Shown piece after piece: positions 31,890 through 44,333 of a stretch of 64,000 nt of DNA. This DNA is from an uncultured Pelagibacteraceae bacterium (GTDB taxonomy: Bacteria; Pseudomonadota; Alphaproteobacteria; Pelagibacterales; Pelagibacteraceae), in assembly GCA_902521805.1 (NCBI GenBank), contig CABYTL010000002.1:62001-126000 (forward strand), read 5' to 3'. The notes under the pieces were generated by a model that worked only from the letters and a program-made list of their open reading frames with translations, ran no database searches and was not told the DNA's origin. Within the stretch, counting starts at the first letter, position 1. Each line of letters begins with the position of its first letter. Both the position numbers and the translations under genes were made by a program.

Positions 31890-33002
31890 ATGAAAGTTCC
31901 TCTCTGCAAACCATCTATAGATAAAAATGAGATAAATTTAGTTACAAAAACATTAAAATCTAACTGGCTTACACATGGTCCTTATAATACAAAATTTGAA
32001 GAATTATTTAATACAAAATTCAAAACTAAATATGCTATAGCTATGAACTCGTGCACAAGTGCTTTGGAGTGTGCAATTAAATCTCTCGGAATTAAAGGAG
32101 AAATTATTATACCAAGTTTCACATGGGTTTCTACAGCAAATGCAGTTATAAACTGTGGTTCAAAACCGGTTTTTGCTGACATAAATTTTAATACTAGAAA
32201 TATTGATCTTAAAAGCGTATCTAAATGTGTCACAAAAAAAACTATAGCACTGATAGTAGTTCATTTTGCAGGTTTGCCATGTGATATGACTAAAATTTCA
32301 AAATTTTGTAAAAAAAATAATATAAAGATCATAGAGGATAGTGCTGAAACATTGGGTGCTAAAATTAATAATAAGTTTACAGGTACCTTTGGAATAGGTT
32401 GTTTTTCCTTTTTTCCTACTAAAAATATTACGACAACAGAGGGTGGAATGTTAACAACTAATAATAAAAACACCTATAATTTTGTAAAAAAACTTATTGC
32501 TCATGGTATAGATAAAAATATTAAATCAAACTTTTGGCACAGAGAAGCTGTACTAGCTGGACATAACTTTAGGATGCCAAACCATTTAGCTGCAATGGGA
32601 TACACTCAGCTTAGAAAGATTTCAAAATTGAATAAGGCAAGAAATGATATTGCAAATTTATATAATTCAGAACTAAGTAAAATATCAAAAAAAATTAAAA
32701 TACCTTTTATACCAAAAGGATTTACTCATTCGTTCCAAATGTACACAATAACTGTTGAGTCTAAAATCAGAAATAAATTATTGAATTTTCTTAAAAAAAA
32801 TAATATTGAGGCTTCTGCACATTTTGATCCGCCATTGCACTTACAAAAATATTTAAAGAAATTTAATAAAAAAAAATTATCTGTAACCGAGAAATTATCA
32901 AGGGAAATATTAACTCTTCCAATATTTCCAGATATGAGTAGAAAAGAAGTTTTTTATGTCATTAAAAATATTAATAATTTTTATAAGATAAATAATAAAT
33001 GA
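31890..33002 (+). CDS. DegT/DnrJ/EryC1 family PLP aminotransferase (nucleotide-sugar)
   Basis: This 370-residue aminotransferase belongs to the family that aminates keto sugars on nucleotide carriers for surface polysaccharides. The PLP lysine is K178 in SFFPTKNITTTEGGM; other blocks are MNSCTSALECAIKSLG, PSFTWVSTANAV, EDSAETLGAK and NFRMPNHLAAMGYTQL. Its stop overlaps the epimerase start by 4 bases (ATGA). Which sugar is aminated cannot be read from the sequence. The four-gene module has especially high A+T and Lys/Asn/Ile content. Confidence 0.9.
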   Translation: MKVPLCKPSIDKNEINLVTKTLKSNWLTHGPYNTKFEELFNTKFKTKYAIAMNSCTSALECAIKSLGIKGEIIIPSFTWVSTANAVINCGSKPVFADINFNTRNIDLKSVSKCVTKKTIALIVVHFAGLPCDMTKISKFCKKNNIKIIEDSAETLGAKINNKFTGTFGIGCFSFFPTKNITTTEGGMLTTNNKNTYNFVKKLIAHGIDKNIKSNFWHREAVLAGHNFRMPNHLAAMGYTQLRKISKLNKARNDIANLYNSELSKISKKIKIPFIPKGFTHSFQMYTITVESKIRNKLLNFLKKNNIEASAHFDPPLHLQKYLKKFNKKKLSVTEKLSREILTLPIFPDMSRKEVFYVIKNINNFYKINNK

Positions 33003-33985
33003 AAACCACATTAATAACTGGAGGTTTGGGCTTTATAGGCTCAAGCATATGTGATGCTTTATTACAAAAAAAATATACACATAAATGTATTCTTCTTGAT
33101 AATTTTGGAAGCTACATGAATCCGATCAAAGAAAGCTTCGTAGATTTTAGAAAACAAAGGTTTCCCTCTTTAAAAAATATTATTATCGAAAGATGTGACA
33201 CTAATAATTACAAGGCTCTTTCTTCAATAATAAATAAATATAAACCTAATTACATATATCATACAGCTGCCTTGCCTTTGGCAAAGGTTTCGAATTTAAC
33301 CAATGAGGAAGCTAAGATTAGCTCAGTAGATTCAACTATAAATATAATTGACTCAATTAATTTACTTAAAAATTCAAATCGAAAATATCAATTCGACAGG
33401 TTTATTTATTTTTCATCTAGTATGGTTTATGGTGATTTTAAAACATCTTCAGTAAATGAAGCCTCAGAAAAAAATCCAAAAGATGCTTATGGTATAATGA
33501 AGTTAGCTGGTGAAGTTGTAACAGAGGGATTGTGTAAGTTACATAAAATTCCATTCACGATAATTAGACCGTCTGCTGTCTATGGACCTAAAGATATGAA
33601 TAGGAGAGTCTCACAAATTTTTATAGAAAATGCATTTAAGAAGGAAAAAATAAAGATACAAGGAAAAAATGAAAAACTTGATTTTACCTTCATCAAAGAT
33701 TTAGCCAATGGATCCATTTTAGCAGCAAGAAGTAAAAAAGGTATAAACGAAATTTTTAATATTACTTGTGGTAAAGGTCAAACTCTTTTTAGATATGTAT
33801 CTTACTTGAAATCTGAATTTCCAAAACTTAAGTACGTAATTAAAGAAAGAGATAAAAGCAAACCATCAAGAGGAACATTATCAATCAAGAAAGCAAAAAA
33901 ACTTTTAGGTTACGAACCAAATTATAGCTTAAAAGACGGAATTAAAGAATATATTAAGTTTTTGAAAAAAAACTCTAAATATTAG
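32999..33985 (+). CDS. NAD-dependent sugar epimerase/dehydratase (extended SDR)
   Basis: This 328-residue extended short-chain dehydrogenase has the NAD motif TGGLGFIGSSICDAL at the N-terminus, a YFSSSMVYGD strand with the catalytic Ser, and YGIMK (YxxxK). These features mark nucleotide-sugar epimerases and dehydratases. The C-terminus (KKAKKLLGYEPNYSLKDGIK) is typical of the UDP-glucose epimerase group. It overlaps the aminotransferase by 4 bases and precedes a glycosyltransferase, so it probably shapes a sugar for envelope glycan. The exact reaction is unknown. Confidence 0.9.
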   Translation: MKTTLITGGLGFIGSSICDALLQKKYTHKCILLDNFGSYMNPIKESFVDFRKQRFPSLKNIIIERCDTNNYKALSSIINKYKPNYIYHTAALPLAKVSNLTNEEAKISSVDSTINIIDSINLLKNSNRKYQFDRFIYFSSSMVYGDFKTSSVNEASEKNPKDAYGIMKLAGEVVTEGLCKLHKIPFTIIRPSAVYGPKDMNRRVSQIFIENAFKKEKIKIQGKNEKLDFTFIKDLANGSILAARSKKGINEIFNITCGKGQTLFRYVSYLKSEFPKLKYVIKERDKSKPSRGTLSIKKAKKLLGYEPNYSLKDGIKEYIKFLKKNSKY

Positions 33986-33990
33986 TATTT

Positions 33991-35076
33991 GTGTTAAAAA
34001 AAATTTATCTATTTTGTCCTTCTATTCATGATGGTGGTTTAGAAAAAACACTATCAGTTTATGCAAATTTTCTTAGTACTAATTTTCAAGTTAATTTGAT
34101 TACCAATACATTTAATCACAAAAGGCTCAAAACTTTTCATAAAAATATAAAGATAATAAATTTTAAAAACAAATTTTTTTTAAATAACAGAATAATTAAT
34201 AATCTTTTTTGTATATTTAAGACATTAATGATTAAAGAAGATAAGTTGGTAATATTCTCATTACACGATCATTTTTTTTGGTGTTTACTTAAATTCCTTA
34301 AGATCAATTTTAAGTTAATAATCAGAACACAAACTGCAATTATAAATGAAAAAAATAAAATTGAGGAAAAAAGTATAAAAAAAAATTTCTTTTTTAGAAA
34401 ATTTATAACCTTATTTTATAAATATTCAGATTTAATAATCACATTTTCTGAAAAAAATAAATCATTCTTAAAAAATAAAATTAAAGCGAAGAATGTAAAA
34501 GTTATTTATAATCATTTTCCTAAGTGTAAATTATTAAAAAGAAATAGAAAAATTTACAACGTTTTTTTTATTGGAAGACTAGTTCCAGATAAGGATCCTA
34601 TCTTTTTTTTAAAAAATTGTATTTCTTTATCCAAAAAAATAAGATTTAATATTGGAATTGTTGGAAAAGGTAGTTGCTATGACATGGTTAAATCAATGTC
34701 AACAAATCAGAAAAATATAAAAATATACGGATTTATAGAAAATGGACTAAAAAAATTAAGTAGAAAAATAGATGTAATATGTATTACATCGAAATATGAT
34801 GGCACGCCTAATGTATTGGGCGAAGCAGTTTCATATAATATCCCATGTTTAGCCCCTAAAAATGTAGGTTTATCTAATTTAATATTATTGAATGGTAAAG
34901 GTGGATATTTGTATAAGCCCAATTCAGATTTTGATTTTAAAAAAAAATTAAGTTCAATATTAATAAATTATAAAAAAGCCGTTAAAAAATCAGAACAAGC
35001 ATATAAGGAACTAGACAGATTTGATTATAATAACACACTTAAAAAACTAGAACACAGTATAAATGAGATTCTATAA
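33991..35076 (+). CDS. Glycosyltransferase, GT4-like
   Basis: This 361-residue protein has a GT-B shape. The N-terminal domain opens with YLFCPSIHDGGLEKTLSVYA (glycine-rich acceptor loop). The C-terminal domain has FFIGRLVPDKDPIFFL, IGIVGKGSCYDMV and the donor-site block EAVSYNIPCLAPKNVGLSNLI, in which the Glu is the usual EX7E position. It starts with GTG at 33991, 5 bases after the epimerase. It most likely adds a sugar to an O-antigen or capsule-type glycan. Donor and acceptor are unknown. Confidence 0.85.
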   Translation: MLKKIYLFCPSIHDGGLEKTLSVYANFLSTNFQVNLITNTFNHKRLKTFHKNIKIINFKNKFFLNNRIINNLFCIFKTLMIKEDKLVIFSLHDHFFWCLLKFLKINFKLIIRTQTAIINEKNKIEEKSIKKNFFFRKFITLFYKYSDLIITFSEKNKSFLKNKIKAKNVKVIYNHFPKCKLLKRNRKIYNVFFIGRLVPDKDPIFFLKNCISLSKKIRFNIGIVGKGSCYDMVKSMSTNQKNIKIYGFIENGLKKLSRKIDVICITSKYDGTPNVLGEAVSYNIPCLAPKNVGLSNLILLNGKGGYLYKPNSDFDFKKKLSSILINYKKAVKKSEQAYKELDRFDYNNTLKKLEHSINEIL

Positions 35077-35578
35077 AAAACCCACGTTTAAACTAAAAAA
35101 AGAAGAAATTAAACAAATAGCAGAAATAAAAGACACTTTTTGGAAATTTGGTTATTCATCCCAATTACGTTGGTTTGAGAATCTTAAAAATGTATTTAAA
35201 GATGATTTACATTTTTTTTTAAAAAAAAATAAAAAAATTATTGGCTATGTTCAAATTGGTAAAAGAAAATATAAACTAAACTCGAATTTTAAAAACTATT
35301 ATTTGTTTAGAACTTTAATTATCTCAAAAAAAGAGAGAAATAAAAAAATGGCAGATAAAATTATGATTGAAGTCTCAAAATTTATAAATAAAAAGAAAAA
35401 ACCATGTTTTCTACTATGTAAGAAAAATTTGGTAAAATTCTACTTGCATTACGATTGGTCAAAAATTAGCAAAAAAAAGTTTAAAATTGAGGACCACAAA
35501 TCATCATTAATTGCTATGATTTATAATCAAAAAAAGAATGAATTCACGAAAATAAAAAAATTTTTTTACAACAAATAA
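35063..35578 (+). CDS. Probable GNAT-fold acyltransferase
   Basis: I do not recognise this 171-residue protein with certainty. The middle part, YYLFRTLIISKKERNKKMADK, looks like GNAT motif A (strand, then a pyrophosphate-binding basic turn and helix), preceded by HFFLKKNKKIIGYVQIGK as the paired strands. Charged, lysine-rich composition is extreme. It overlaps the glycosyltransferase by 14 bases and ends the sugar module. Acylation of an amino sugar made by the DegT enzyme would be a natural role, but that is inference. Confidence 0.55.
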   Translation: MRFYKKPTFKLKKEEIKQIAEIKDTFWKFGYSSQLRWFENLKNVFKDDLHFFLKKNKKIIGYVQIGKRKYKLNSNFKNYYLFRTLIISKKERNKKMADKIMIEVSKFINKKKKPCFLLCKKNLVKFYLHYDWSKISKKKFKIEDHKSSLIAMIYNQKKNEFTKIKKFFYNK

Positions 35579-35589
35579 CAATTATATTA

Positions 35590-36990
35590 CTAAGAATGTA
35601 TTGCTCTCTTATCAACTGAGAGTGCTGCTTCTTTAACCGCCTCGGAAAAAGTTGGATGAGCATGACAAGTTCTTGCTATATCTTCTGAACTTGCACCAAA
35701 TTCCATCGCTACCCCAATTTCAGCAATTAGTTCTCCTGCGTGAGGTCCTATCAAATGAGCTCCTAATACTTTATCTGTTTTAGCATCTGCAAGAATTTTA
35801 ACAAAACCCTCCGTATCATCAATCGCCTTAGCTCTAGAGTTAGCAAAAAAAGAAAATTTGCCAATTTTGTATTCAATATTCATTTTTTTTAACTCTTCTT
35901 CAGTTTTTCCAATTGAAGCTACTTCGGGGGTTGTATAAATCACCCCTGGTATTGTATCGTAATTAACATGACCAGATTGTCCTGCAATATTCTCTGCTAC
36001 AGCAATACCCTCATCCTCTGCTTTATGAGCTAACATTGGACCATCAATTACATCACCGATTGCATAAATATTTTTTTGATTTGTTTTAAATTTTTTATCT
36101 GTCTTTATTCTATTTCTTTCATCAAGTTTAATGCCGACTAATTCTAAATTTAATCCTTCAGTATTTGGTTTTCTTCCAACTGAAATTAAGACTACATCAC
36201 ATTCTAAATCATTTGTTTTTCCCTCTTTATCAACGGTTGATACAATTGCTCCAGACTTGCTTTTTTTAATTTTTTCAACCTTATGCTCCATGTGAAATAC
36301 AATACCTTGTTTTTTTAAAATCTTCATAAATTCTTGTGAAATTTCTTTATCCAGCCCAGGAGTTATATTTTCTAAAAATTCAACCACATGGACCTCGGCA
36401 CCAAGTCTAGACCAAACTGAACCCATTTCTAATCCTATGTATCCCCCACCAACTATAATCATTTTTTTTGGAACATCTTTAATCTCTAACGCACCTGTTG
36501 AAGACAAAATTATTTTTTCATCAAACTCAATCCCAGGAAGAGATACTGGCACTGATCCAGTAGCAATTATTACATTATCTGTTTTGATAATTTTTTCTTG
36601 ATTGTTAGTATCTTTGATTAAAATTTCATTTTTTGACTTGAAACTTCCGAGACCTTTAAAGTATGAAACCTTATTTTTCTTAAGTAAAAACTCTACACCT
36701 TTAGTCAAAACGTCTACAGCTTTATCTTTATTTTTCATCATTTTTTCAAGATTGAGTTTAACCTCACCAACCTCTATTCCTTTATTAGACAAGTTCTTAA
36801 CTTTGTGAAATTCCTCTGACAAATTTAATAAACTTTTTGACGGTATACACCCAACATTTAAACAAGTTCCACCCAAAGAACCTCTGGACTCAATACACGC
36901 TGTTTTTAATCCTAATTGTGATAGCCTTATAGCACACACATATCCTCCGGGCCCTCCACCAATCACTACTGCTTGAAATTTTTCTGACAT
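35590..36990 (-). CDS. lpdA: Dihydrolipoamide dehydrogenase (E3)
   Basis: E3 reoxidises lipoyl groups of 2-oxoacid dehydrogenases with FAD and NAD. The 466-residue protein has FAD motif VVIGGGPGGYVCAIR, the redox disulfide GGTCLNVGCIPSK, an NAD motif IIVGGGYIGLEMGSVW, and the C-terminal HAHPTFSEAVKEAA with the catalytic His-Glu. It starts right after sucB, so it most likely serves the 2-oxoglutarate complex and may also be shared with others. Confidence 0.98.
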   Translation of the reverse strand: MSEKFQAVVIGGGPGGYVCAIRLSQLGLKTACIESRGSLGGTCLNVGCIPSKSLLNLSEEFHKVKNLSNKGIEVGEVKLNLEKMMKNKDKAVDVLTKGVEFLLKKNKVSYFKGLGSFKSKNEILIKDTNNQEKIIKTDNVIIATGSVPVSLPGIEFDEKIILSSTGALEIKDVPKKMIIVGGGYIGLEMGSVWSRLGAEVHVVEFLENITPGLDKEISQEFMKILKKQGIVFHMEHKVEKIKKSKSGAIVSTVDKEGKTNDLECDVVLISVGRKPNTEGLNLELVGIKLDERNRIKTDKKFKTNQKNIYAIGDVIDGPMLAHKAEDEGIAVAENIAGQSGHVNYDTIPGVIYTTPEVASIGKTEEELKKMNIEYKIGKFSFFANSRAKAIDDTEGFVKILADAKTDKVLGAHLIGPHAGELIAEIGVAMEFGASSEDIARTCHAHPTFSEAVKEAALSVDKRAIHS

Positions 36991-38307
36991 CTAAATGTTT
37001 AAAAACAATCTTCTAGGATCTTCTAAGTTTTCTTTAATCATTTTCAAAAATGAAACAGACTCCTTTCCATCGATAATTCTATGATCATAAGATAAAGCTA
37101 AATACATTATTGGTCTTATCTTTATCTCACCCTCTATTACAACTGGTCTTTCAATTATATTGTGCATACCTAAAACTCCAGATTGAGGTAAATTTAAAAT
37201 AGGCGTAGATAACATAGATCCGTAAATTCCACCATTACTTATAGTAAATGTTCCTCCTTGAAGATCTTCAATTGTTAACTTTCCGGTTTTAGCCTTCTCT
37301 GAAATTTCTATGATTTTTTTTTCAATTTCAGCAAAAGACATTTCATCTGCATTTTTTAAAACTGGGACTACTAATCCTTTTTCTGTTCCTACTGCAAAAC
37401 TTATATTGTAGAAATTCTTATAGATTATATCCTCACCTTCTATCTCAGCATTAATTGCGGGAAAAGATTTAAGGGCCACTACACATGCTTTAACAAAAAA
37501 AGACATTAGACCTAACTTAACTCCATATCTTTTCTTAAAATCTTCTTGATTTTCTTTTCTCATTTCCATTATCCCAGACATATCAACTTCATTAAAAGTA
37601 GTTAATAAAGCTGCATTTTCTTGTGCTTGTTTTAGCCTTTTAGCAATTGTTTGTCTCAATCTCGTCATCCTGATTCTTTCCTCTGGACCATATTCTACTT
37701 TTCTTTCAGAGGGCTGTGGTTGTAAACCCATAAGACTTATTAAATCTCCTTTTAAAATTCTACCGTCTTTTCCCGACCCTTTGATGGACTCAATATTTAT
37801 ATTTTTTTCTGTAACAATTTTCCTAACTGCTGGCGATAAAGTATAATTTTCTTTTTTTGTGTTAAAACTCTCTTCATCTTTGATTTCATTATTTAAAATT
37901 AAAGGTTCTTCAACGTCATTGGTTAAAATTAAAGGTTTTTTATTTTCTTCACTTATATTTTTATCGAAAATTTTAGAGTCATTTTGATTAATTTCAAAAT
38001 TAACAACATTATTTTCTTCAATTGTAGGTTCAATCTTCTTAATCTTTTCTTTTTTAATATCTCCAATCCCTTTATCTGAAACAGAGCCGAGCATTGCTCC
38101 CACCTCTACAATAGTTCCATCCTTAGACTTAATTTCTGATAAAATACCACTAATAGGAGACGGCACCTCTAAATTTACTTTATCGGTCTCTAATTCAACT
38201 ATTGGTTCATCAATCTCTACTTTATCTCCTTCATTTTTTAACCACTTTGATACGGTTGCTTCAGTGATACTTTCACCAAGCATTGGAACTATAATTTTTT
38301 CACTCAT
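36991..38307 (-). CDS. sucB: 2-oxoglutarate dehydrogenase E2 (dihydrolipoyl succinyltransferase)
   Basis: E2 passes the succinyl group to CoA. The 438-residue protein has one N-terminal lipoyl domain with the lipoylated Lys in [14 protein letters not shown], a charged linker, a peripheral subunit-binding domain ([20 protein letters not shown]), and a catalytic domain ending in [11 protein letters not shown] (catalytic His). It lies 5 bases after sucA and directly before lpdA. Confidence 0.97.
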   Translation of the reverse strand: MSEKIIVPMLGESITEATVSKWLKNEGDKVEIDEPIVELETDKVNLEVPSPISGILSEIKSKDGTIVEVGAMLGSVSDKGIGDIKKEKIKKIEPTIEENNVVNFEINQNDSKIFDKNISEENKKPLILTNDVEEPLILNNEIKDEESFNTKKENYTLSPAVRKIVTEKNINIESIKGSGKDGRILKGDLISLMGLQPQPSERKVEYGPEERIRMTRLRQTIAKRLKQAQENAALLTTFNEVDMSGIMEMRKENQEDFKKRYGVKLGLMSFFVKACVVALKSFPAINAEIEGEDIIYKNFYNISFAVGTEKGLVVPVLKNADEMSFAEIEKKIIEISEKAKTGKLTIEDLQGGTFTISNGGIYGSMLSTPILNLPQSGVLGMHNIIERPVVIEGEIKIRPIMYLALSYDHRIIDGKESVSFLKMIKENLEDPRRLFLNI

Positions 38308-38312
38308 TGTAA

Positions 38313-41231
38313 TTATTTAAAAACCTCATCAATTATTTCTTTTTGTTGGGAAATATGCCTTTTCGCATATCCTGTTGCAGGAGTAGCATCTGGGCTTCTT
38401 CCTATATAAGAAATTTTATTATTATTAGCCTTTAAAGTATCTAATGTCCATTGTATATAATCTCTAACTGAAAACCATGCGCCCATGTTTTTTGGTTCTT
38501 CTTGACACCAAAAAAATTTAGCATTTTTTGCATATGGTCTTAACTCTTTGACCAAAGCCTTTACGGGAAATGGATATAATTGCTCAATTCTAAACATTAC
38601 AACATCATCAACTTTTAATTTTTCTCGGGCCTCTAATAAATCAAAATATATCTTTCCAGAACAAAGAATTACTTTTTTAATTTTTGAACTTTCTTTAAGT
38701 TTTATGAATCCTTTAACTTTAGGATCAATAGAATGATCCCACAAAACTCTATGAAAAGTATTTTCTTTATTAAAGTCCTCTAAATTTGATACACAACGTT
38801 TATTCCTTAATAAAGATTTGGGTGTCATCATAATCAATGGCTTTCTAAAACTTCTATGCATCTGCCTTCTTAAGGCGTGAAAATAATTCGCAGGGGTAGT
38901 ACAATTCATCACTTGCATATTGTCATTTGAACATAATTGTAAAAATCTTTCTAACCTAGCAGATGAATGTTCTGGACCTTGACCTTCATAACCATGAGGC
39001 AATAATAAAACTATCCCTGAGGCTCGATTCCATTTTCTTTCTCCAGAGGCAATAAATTGATCTATTACTACTTGTGCACCATTTGCAAAGTCTCCAAATT
39101 GAGCCTCCCAAATAGTAAGAGTGTTTGGTTCTACAAGACTATATCCATACTCAAATCCTAAAACAGCCAATTCTGATAAAAAACTATCAACTACTTCAAA
39201 TTGTTTTTGTTTTTTGGAAATATTGTTTAATGGCACATATCTAGAATTATCTGTTTGGTTTCTCAAAACAGAATGTCTTTGGCTAAAAGTTCCTCGACCA
39301 GTGTCTTGGCCTACAAGCCTTACGGGATACCCCTCCTCAAGCAATGATCCGAACGCTAGAGACTCTGCGGTTGACCAATCAATACCAACTCCTTTTTCGA
39401 CAGACACTTTTCTTAAATTAAATATCTTTGAAATAGTTTTATGAATATCTTTTTCATGAGGAATTATATTTATTTTGTTGGAAATATTTTTTAAAGTTTT
39501 CTCCTCAAACCCTGTTATACCCCTTTTATCTTTACCTTTCTCTGGTTTATACCTGGACCATGTTCCTTCAAACCATTCTATTTTTGGCTTATAATCTTTA
39601 GCACTTTTATATTGATCATTTAGTAGGTCTTTAAAAGATTTCACATATTTATTCAATATTTCATCTGTGATAGAATTTTCTTTTATAAGTTTATTTCCAT
39701 AAATTTTATAAACACTAGGGTGAGACCGAATTTTTTTATACATTAAAGGCTGGGTAAATGCTGGTTCGTCTCCTTCATTATGACCAAATCTCCTATAACA
39801 AATTAAATCTACTACTACATCTCTATTAAATTTTAATCTAAATTCAGTTGCTATTCTAGTCGCGTAAACAACAGCCTCTGGATCATCTCCATTTACGTGA
39901 AGTATTGGTGCTTCTACCATTTTTGCTACATCGGAGGGATAAGGTGAAGATCTTGCAAATCTTGGGCTAGTGGTAAATCCAATTTGATTATTAACAATAA
40001 TATGAATTGTTCCACCAGTATTATGTCCTGGTAATCCTGACATTGCAAAACATTCTGCCACAACTCCTTGACCAGCAAATGCTGCATCTCCATGAATCAA
40101 GATTGGTATTACTTTATTTCTTTCTTTGTCCTTGTGAAAAAATTGTTTAGCTCTTGTTTGCCCTAGTACAACTGGATTAACTGCCTCTAAATGTGAGGGG
40201 TTGTCAGTTAAACTTACATGTACAGAATTTCCATCAAACTCTCTGTCTGAAGACGCTCCAAGGTGATACTTTACATCCCCAGCATTTTCTTCTGAGTCTG
40301 AACTAACTTCTCCGGCAAACTCATTAAATATTCTTTTATATGATTTTTGTAATACGTTCGCTAAAACATTAAGCCTACCTCTGTGAGACATTCCTATTTT
40401 AACTTCTTTAATTTTATTCTGCCCACCTATTTTAATAATTTGTTCTAAGGCTGGTATCAAGCTTTCTCCACCATCTAAACCAAATCTTTTTGTTCCAACG
40501 TATTTAGTAGCTAAAAACTTTTCAAAACCTTCAGCTTGTACTAATTTATTTAATATTGCCTCTTTTCCATTTTTTGTAAATTGAAGTGCTTTTTCATCTT
40601 GTTCTATCCTATCTCGGAACCACTTTCTCTCAATAGGATTTGAAATATGCATAAACTCATAACCTATTTTACCACAATAGGTTTTTTTCATAAATTTTAG
40701 TATTTCCCTTATATTTGCATATTTACGATTGATTACACCATTAAGAAATATTTTTTTATCATAATTTGATTTTTTAAAACCATAAAAGTCTGGATGAAGC
40801 TCGTCTAAGTACTCTGAGTCTCTTATCTCTAAAGGATCAAGATCTGCTAATAGATGTCCTCTTAGTCTATAAGCTCTAATCAATGCTACTGCACTTATCG
40901 AGTCTTTATTTGAGTCAGCAAGCAATTCGAAATTAAATTTTCCAGAATTGTTAACTTTGTCATTATCTAAATTATTTTTATCTTCTTCTTCAATTTTTTT
41001 TTGGAACTGATCTATATTAATTTTATTTTTTACTGGTCCCCAAGATGGCCCATTAATTTCATTAACTATTACATCTAATTCTTCTCCAATCTCCTCAAAG
41101 TAATTTACCCAACTTTCTGGTAGGTCTTTATCTTTGTTTAAAAACTTTAAGTACATTTGATCTATAAATGCACTATTAGACTTATTTAAAAATGAAGTTT
41201 GTTCAAATTTAAGGTTTTTTGATGAAGACAT
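38313..41231 (-). CDS. sucA: 2-oxoglutarate dehydrogenase E1
   Basis: E1 decarboxylates 2-oxoglutarate with thiamine diphosphate. The 972-residue protein carries the N-terminal E2-binding segment ([15 protein letters not shown]), [16 protein letters not shown], the ThDP motif region [16 protein letters not shown] to NNQIGFTT, and the C-terminal [15 protein letters not shown] and [16 protein letters not shown]. It lies 30 bases after sucD and 5 bases before sucB. Confidence 0.98.
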   Translation of the reverse strand: MSSSKNLKFEQTSFLNKSNSAFIDQMYLKFLNKDKDLPESWVNYFEEIGEELDVIVNEINGPSWGPVKNKINIDQFQKKIEEEDKNNLDNDKVNNSGKFNFELLADSNKDSISAVALIRAYRLRGHLLADLDPLEIRDSEYLDELHPDFYGFKKSNYDKKIFLNGVINRKYANIREILKFMKKTYCGKIGYEFMHISNPIERKWFRDRIEQDEKALQFTKNGKEAILNKLVQAEGFEKFLATKYVGTKRFGLDGGESLIPALEQIIKIGGQNKIKEVKIGMSHRGRLNVLANVLQKSYKRIFNEFAGEVSSDSEENAGDVKYHLGASSDREFDGNSVHVSLTDNPSHLEAVNPVVLGQTRAKQFFHKDKERNKVIPILIHGDAAFAGQGVVAECFAMSGLPGHNTGGTIHIIVNNQIGFTTSPRFARSSPYPSDVAKMVEAPILHVNGDDPEAVVYATRIATEFRLKFNRDVVVDLICYRRFGHNEGDEPAFTQPLMYKKIRSHPSVYKIYGNKLIKENSITDEILNKYVKSFKDLLNDQYKSAKDYKPKIEWFEGTWSRYKPEKGKDKRGITGFEEKTLKNISNKINIIPHEKDIHKTISKIFNLRKVSVEKGVGIDWSTAESLAFGSLLEEGYPVRLVGQDTGRGTFSQRHSVLRNQTDNSRYVPLNNISKKQKQFEVVDSFLSELAVLGFEYGYSLVEPNTLTIWEAQFGDFANGAQVVIDQFIASGERKWNRASGIVLLLPHGYEGQGPEHSSARLERFLQLCSNDNMQVMNCTTPANYFHALRRQMHRSFRKPLIMMTPKSLLRNKRCVSNLEDFNKENTFHRVLWDHSIDPKVKGFIKLKESSKIKKVILCSGKIYFDLLEAREKLKVDDVVMFRIEQLYPFPVKALVKELRPYAKNAKFFWCQEEPKNMGAWFSVRDYIQWTLDTLKANNNKISYIGRSPDATPATGYAKRHISQQKEIIDEVFK

Positions 41232-41261
41232 TTTTTTAATATAACTACCAAATATTATTTT

Positions 41262-42137
41262 TCAATTAGACAGTTTATCGAGTAATGTTTTGCCAATTAT
41301 TGATGGAGATTTAGCCATTGTAATTCCAGAGTCTTCCATTTTTTTTATCTTATCTTTGGCACCACCTTTTCCACCTGAAATAATTGCTCCAGCATGTCCC
41401 ATTCTCCTTCCTGGCGGGGCTGTGAGACCAGCGATAAATCCAACAATTGGTTTTTTAATTTCATGATTTTTTATAAATTCTGCAGCTTCTTCCTCTGCTG
41501 TTCCACCAATTTCACCTATCATCAAAATAGACTCCGTTTCACTGTCTTTTAAAAATAAGTCTAAACAATCAATAAAATTTGTTCCATTTATTGGATCTCC
41601 TCCAATACCAATGCATGTTGATTGTCCTAAGCCGTTTTCTGTTGTCTGTGCGACTGCTTCATAAGTTAGGGTACCAGATCTAGATACGATTCCAACAGAA
41701 CCTCGTTTGTGTATATTTCCTGGCATAATCCCAATTTTACATTCTTCTGGAGTTATTATTCCCGGACAATTAGGTCCTATTAATCTACTCTTGGATCCAT
41801 TCAATTTTTGTTTAACTTTAAGCATATCCTGAATGGGTATACCTTCTGTGATACATACAATCAATTCTATAGAGGAGTCTATTGCTTCTATAATTGCTGC
41901 TGCTGCAAATTTAGCTGGAACATAGATCATTGTTGCATCTGCTCCAACTTCATCTTTTGCCTCTAATACACTGTTAAAAACAGGTCTTTCTAGATGTTTT
42001 TGTCCACCTTTTTTTGGAGTAACTCCACCAACTAAGTTGGTTCCATATTTAATAGCTTGCTCTGAATGAAAAGTTCCATGGGATCCAGTAAAACCCTGAC
42101 AAATCACTTTTGAATTTTTATTTATTAAAATTGACAT
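41262..42137 (-). CDS. sucD: Succinyl-CoA synthetase alpha subunit
   Basis: This 291-residue subunit binds CoA and carries the phosphohistidine. The CoA-site [16 protein letters not shown], the [16 protein letters not shown] block and the active-site [16 protein letters not shown] (phosphorylated His) are present. It follows sucC by 1 base. With SucC it makes ATP or GTP from succinyl-CoA. Confidence 0.98.
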   Translation of the reverse strand: MSILINKNSKVICQGFTGSHGTFHSEQAIKYGTNLVGGVTPKKGGQKHLERPVFNSVLEAKDEVGADATMIYVPAKFAAAAIIEAIDSSIELIVCITEGIPIQDMLKVKQKLNGSKSRLIGPNCPGIITPEECKIGIMPGNIHKRGSVGIVSRSGTLTYEAVAQTTENGLGQSTCIGIGGDPINGTNFIDCLDLFLKDSETESILMIGEIGGTAEEEAAEFIKNHEIKKPIVGFIAGLTAPPGRRMGHAGAIISGGKGGAKDKIKKMEDSGITMAKSPSIIGKTLLDKLSN

Positions 42138-42138
42138 C

Positions 42139-43298
42139 TTATTTTATTGCTCCAACAATCTTTGTGGCTGCATCATCTAAATTTTCTGCAGAAATCAATT
42201 TTAAGCCAGAATTATTAAGAATTTTTTTTCCTTCTTTATAATTAGTTCCTGCTAATCTTACAACTAATGGAACATTAATATTGATTTCTTTTGCTGCATC
42301 TACTACTCCTTGAGCAAGAACATCACATCTCATTATTCCTCCAAAAATATTTATTAAAATACCTTTAACATTTTTATCTGAAAGAATAATTTTAAGTGCT
42401 GCTGATACTTTTTCTTTAGAGGCACCACCTCCAACATCTAAAAAATTTGCTGGTTCTTCTCCATATAACTTTATTATGTCCATTGTTGCCATGGCTAATC
42501 CTGCACCATTTACCATACAACCAATACTTCCATCTAGTTTAATATACGCAAGATCATGTTTGCTTGCCTCAATTTCAGTAGGGTCCTCTTCATTTAAATC
42601 TCTCAATTCCATAATCTCTGGATGTCTAAACAAAGCGTTAGAGTCAAAATTTACTTTTGCATCTAAACAAACTATTCTATCATTTTTTGTTAAAATTAAA
42701 GGATTGACCTCAACCATATTAGCATCAGTGCTAATAAACATCTTATATATTGATTTAATTAATGAAATTGCATACTTTTTTGCGTTAGTATTTAAATTAT
42801 AAGTCTCAATTATTTTTTCACAGTCTAAATTGGAAATTTCATTCTTCATATCAACTTTAATTGTTATAATTTTCTCTGGTGTTTTAAGTGCAACTTCCTC
42901 AATATCTATTCCTCCTTGATCACTAGATATGAATGCAATTTTAGAGCTGGTTCTATCTACTAAGCATGATAAGTAAAATTCTTTATCAATATTCGATGAT
43001 TCCTCTACATACAATCTTTTAACTTTTCTTCCTTCTGCGCCTGTTTGATGGGTTACTAATGTCTTACCAAGCAGTTCTTTCGCAGCAGTTCTAAGCTCAT
43101 CTAAAGAATTTACTATTTTTATTCCTCCCGCTTTACCTCTGCCACCTGCATGAATTTGTGCCTTAAGAACATACTTTTCTGTTTTAAGAGATTTTGCTTT
43201 TTCTATCAGGTCATTTACATTTAGGGCGAATACTCCTTCAGGAACCACAGCACCATATTTTTTTAAGATTTGTTTAGCTTGATGCTCGTGTATATTCA

Positions 43299-43299
<1 letters not shown>
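42139..43299 (-). CDS. sucC: Succinyl-CoA synthetase beta subunit
   Basis: This 386-residue ATP-grasp subunit shows [20 protein letters not shown], the nucleotide-site [16 protein letters not shown], and the signature [20 protein letters not shown] with [11 protein letters not shown]. The start overlaps the mdh stop by one base. The order mdh-sucC-sucD-sucA-sucB-lpdA is classic for alphaproteobacteria. Confidence 0.98.
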
Positions 43300-44279
<980 letters not shown>

Positions 44280-44284
44280 TTATT

Positions 44285-44333
44285 GATAACTAACAATTAT
44301 TCAATAAAAATTTGGGATTTTATTTTAGTTATC
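44285..44333 (-). repeat. Inverted repeat between the small periplasmic gene and mdh
   Basis: GATAACTAA (44285-44293) and TTAGTTATC (44325-44333) are perfect 9-base inverted copies separated by 31 bases. The right arm is the last codons and stop of the hypothetical gene. It could form a weak RNA hairpin ahead of mdh, but it is AT-rich with a long loop, so its role is doubtful. Confidence 0.35.

Noticed and set aside
39121..39444. Plus-strand open frame opposite sucA
   Set aside because: SucA is intact and conserved here; the frame has no recognisable domain or ribosome binding site.
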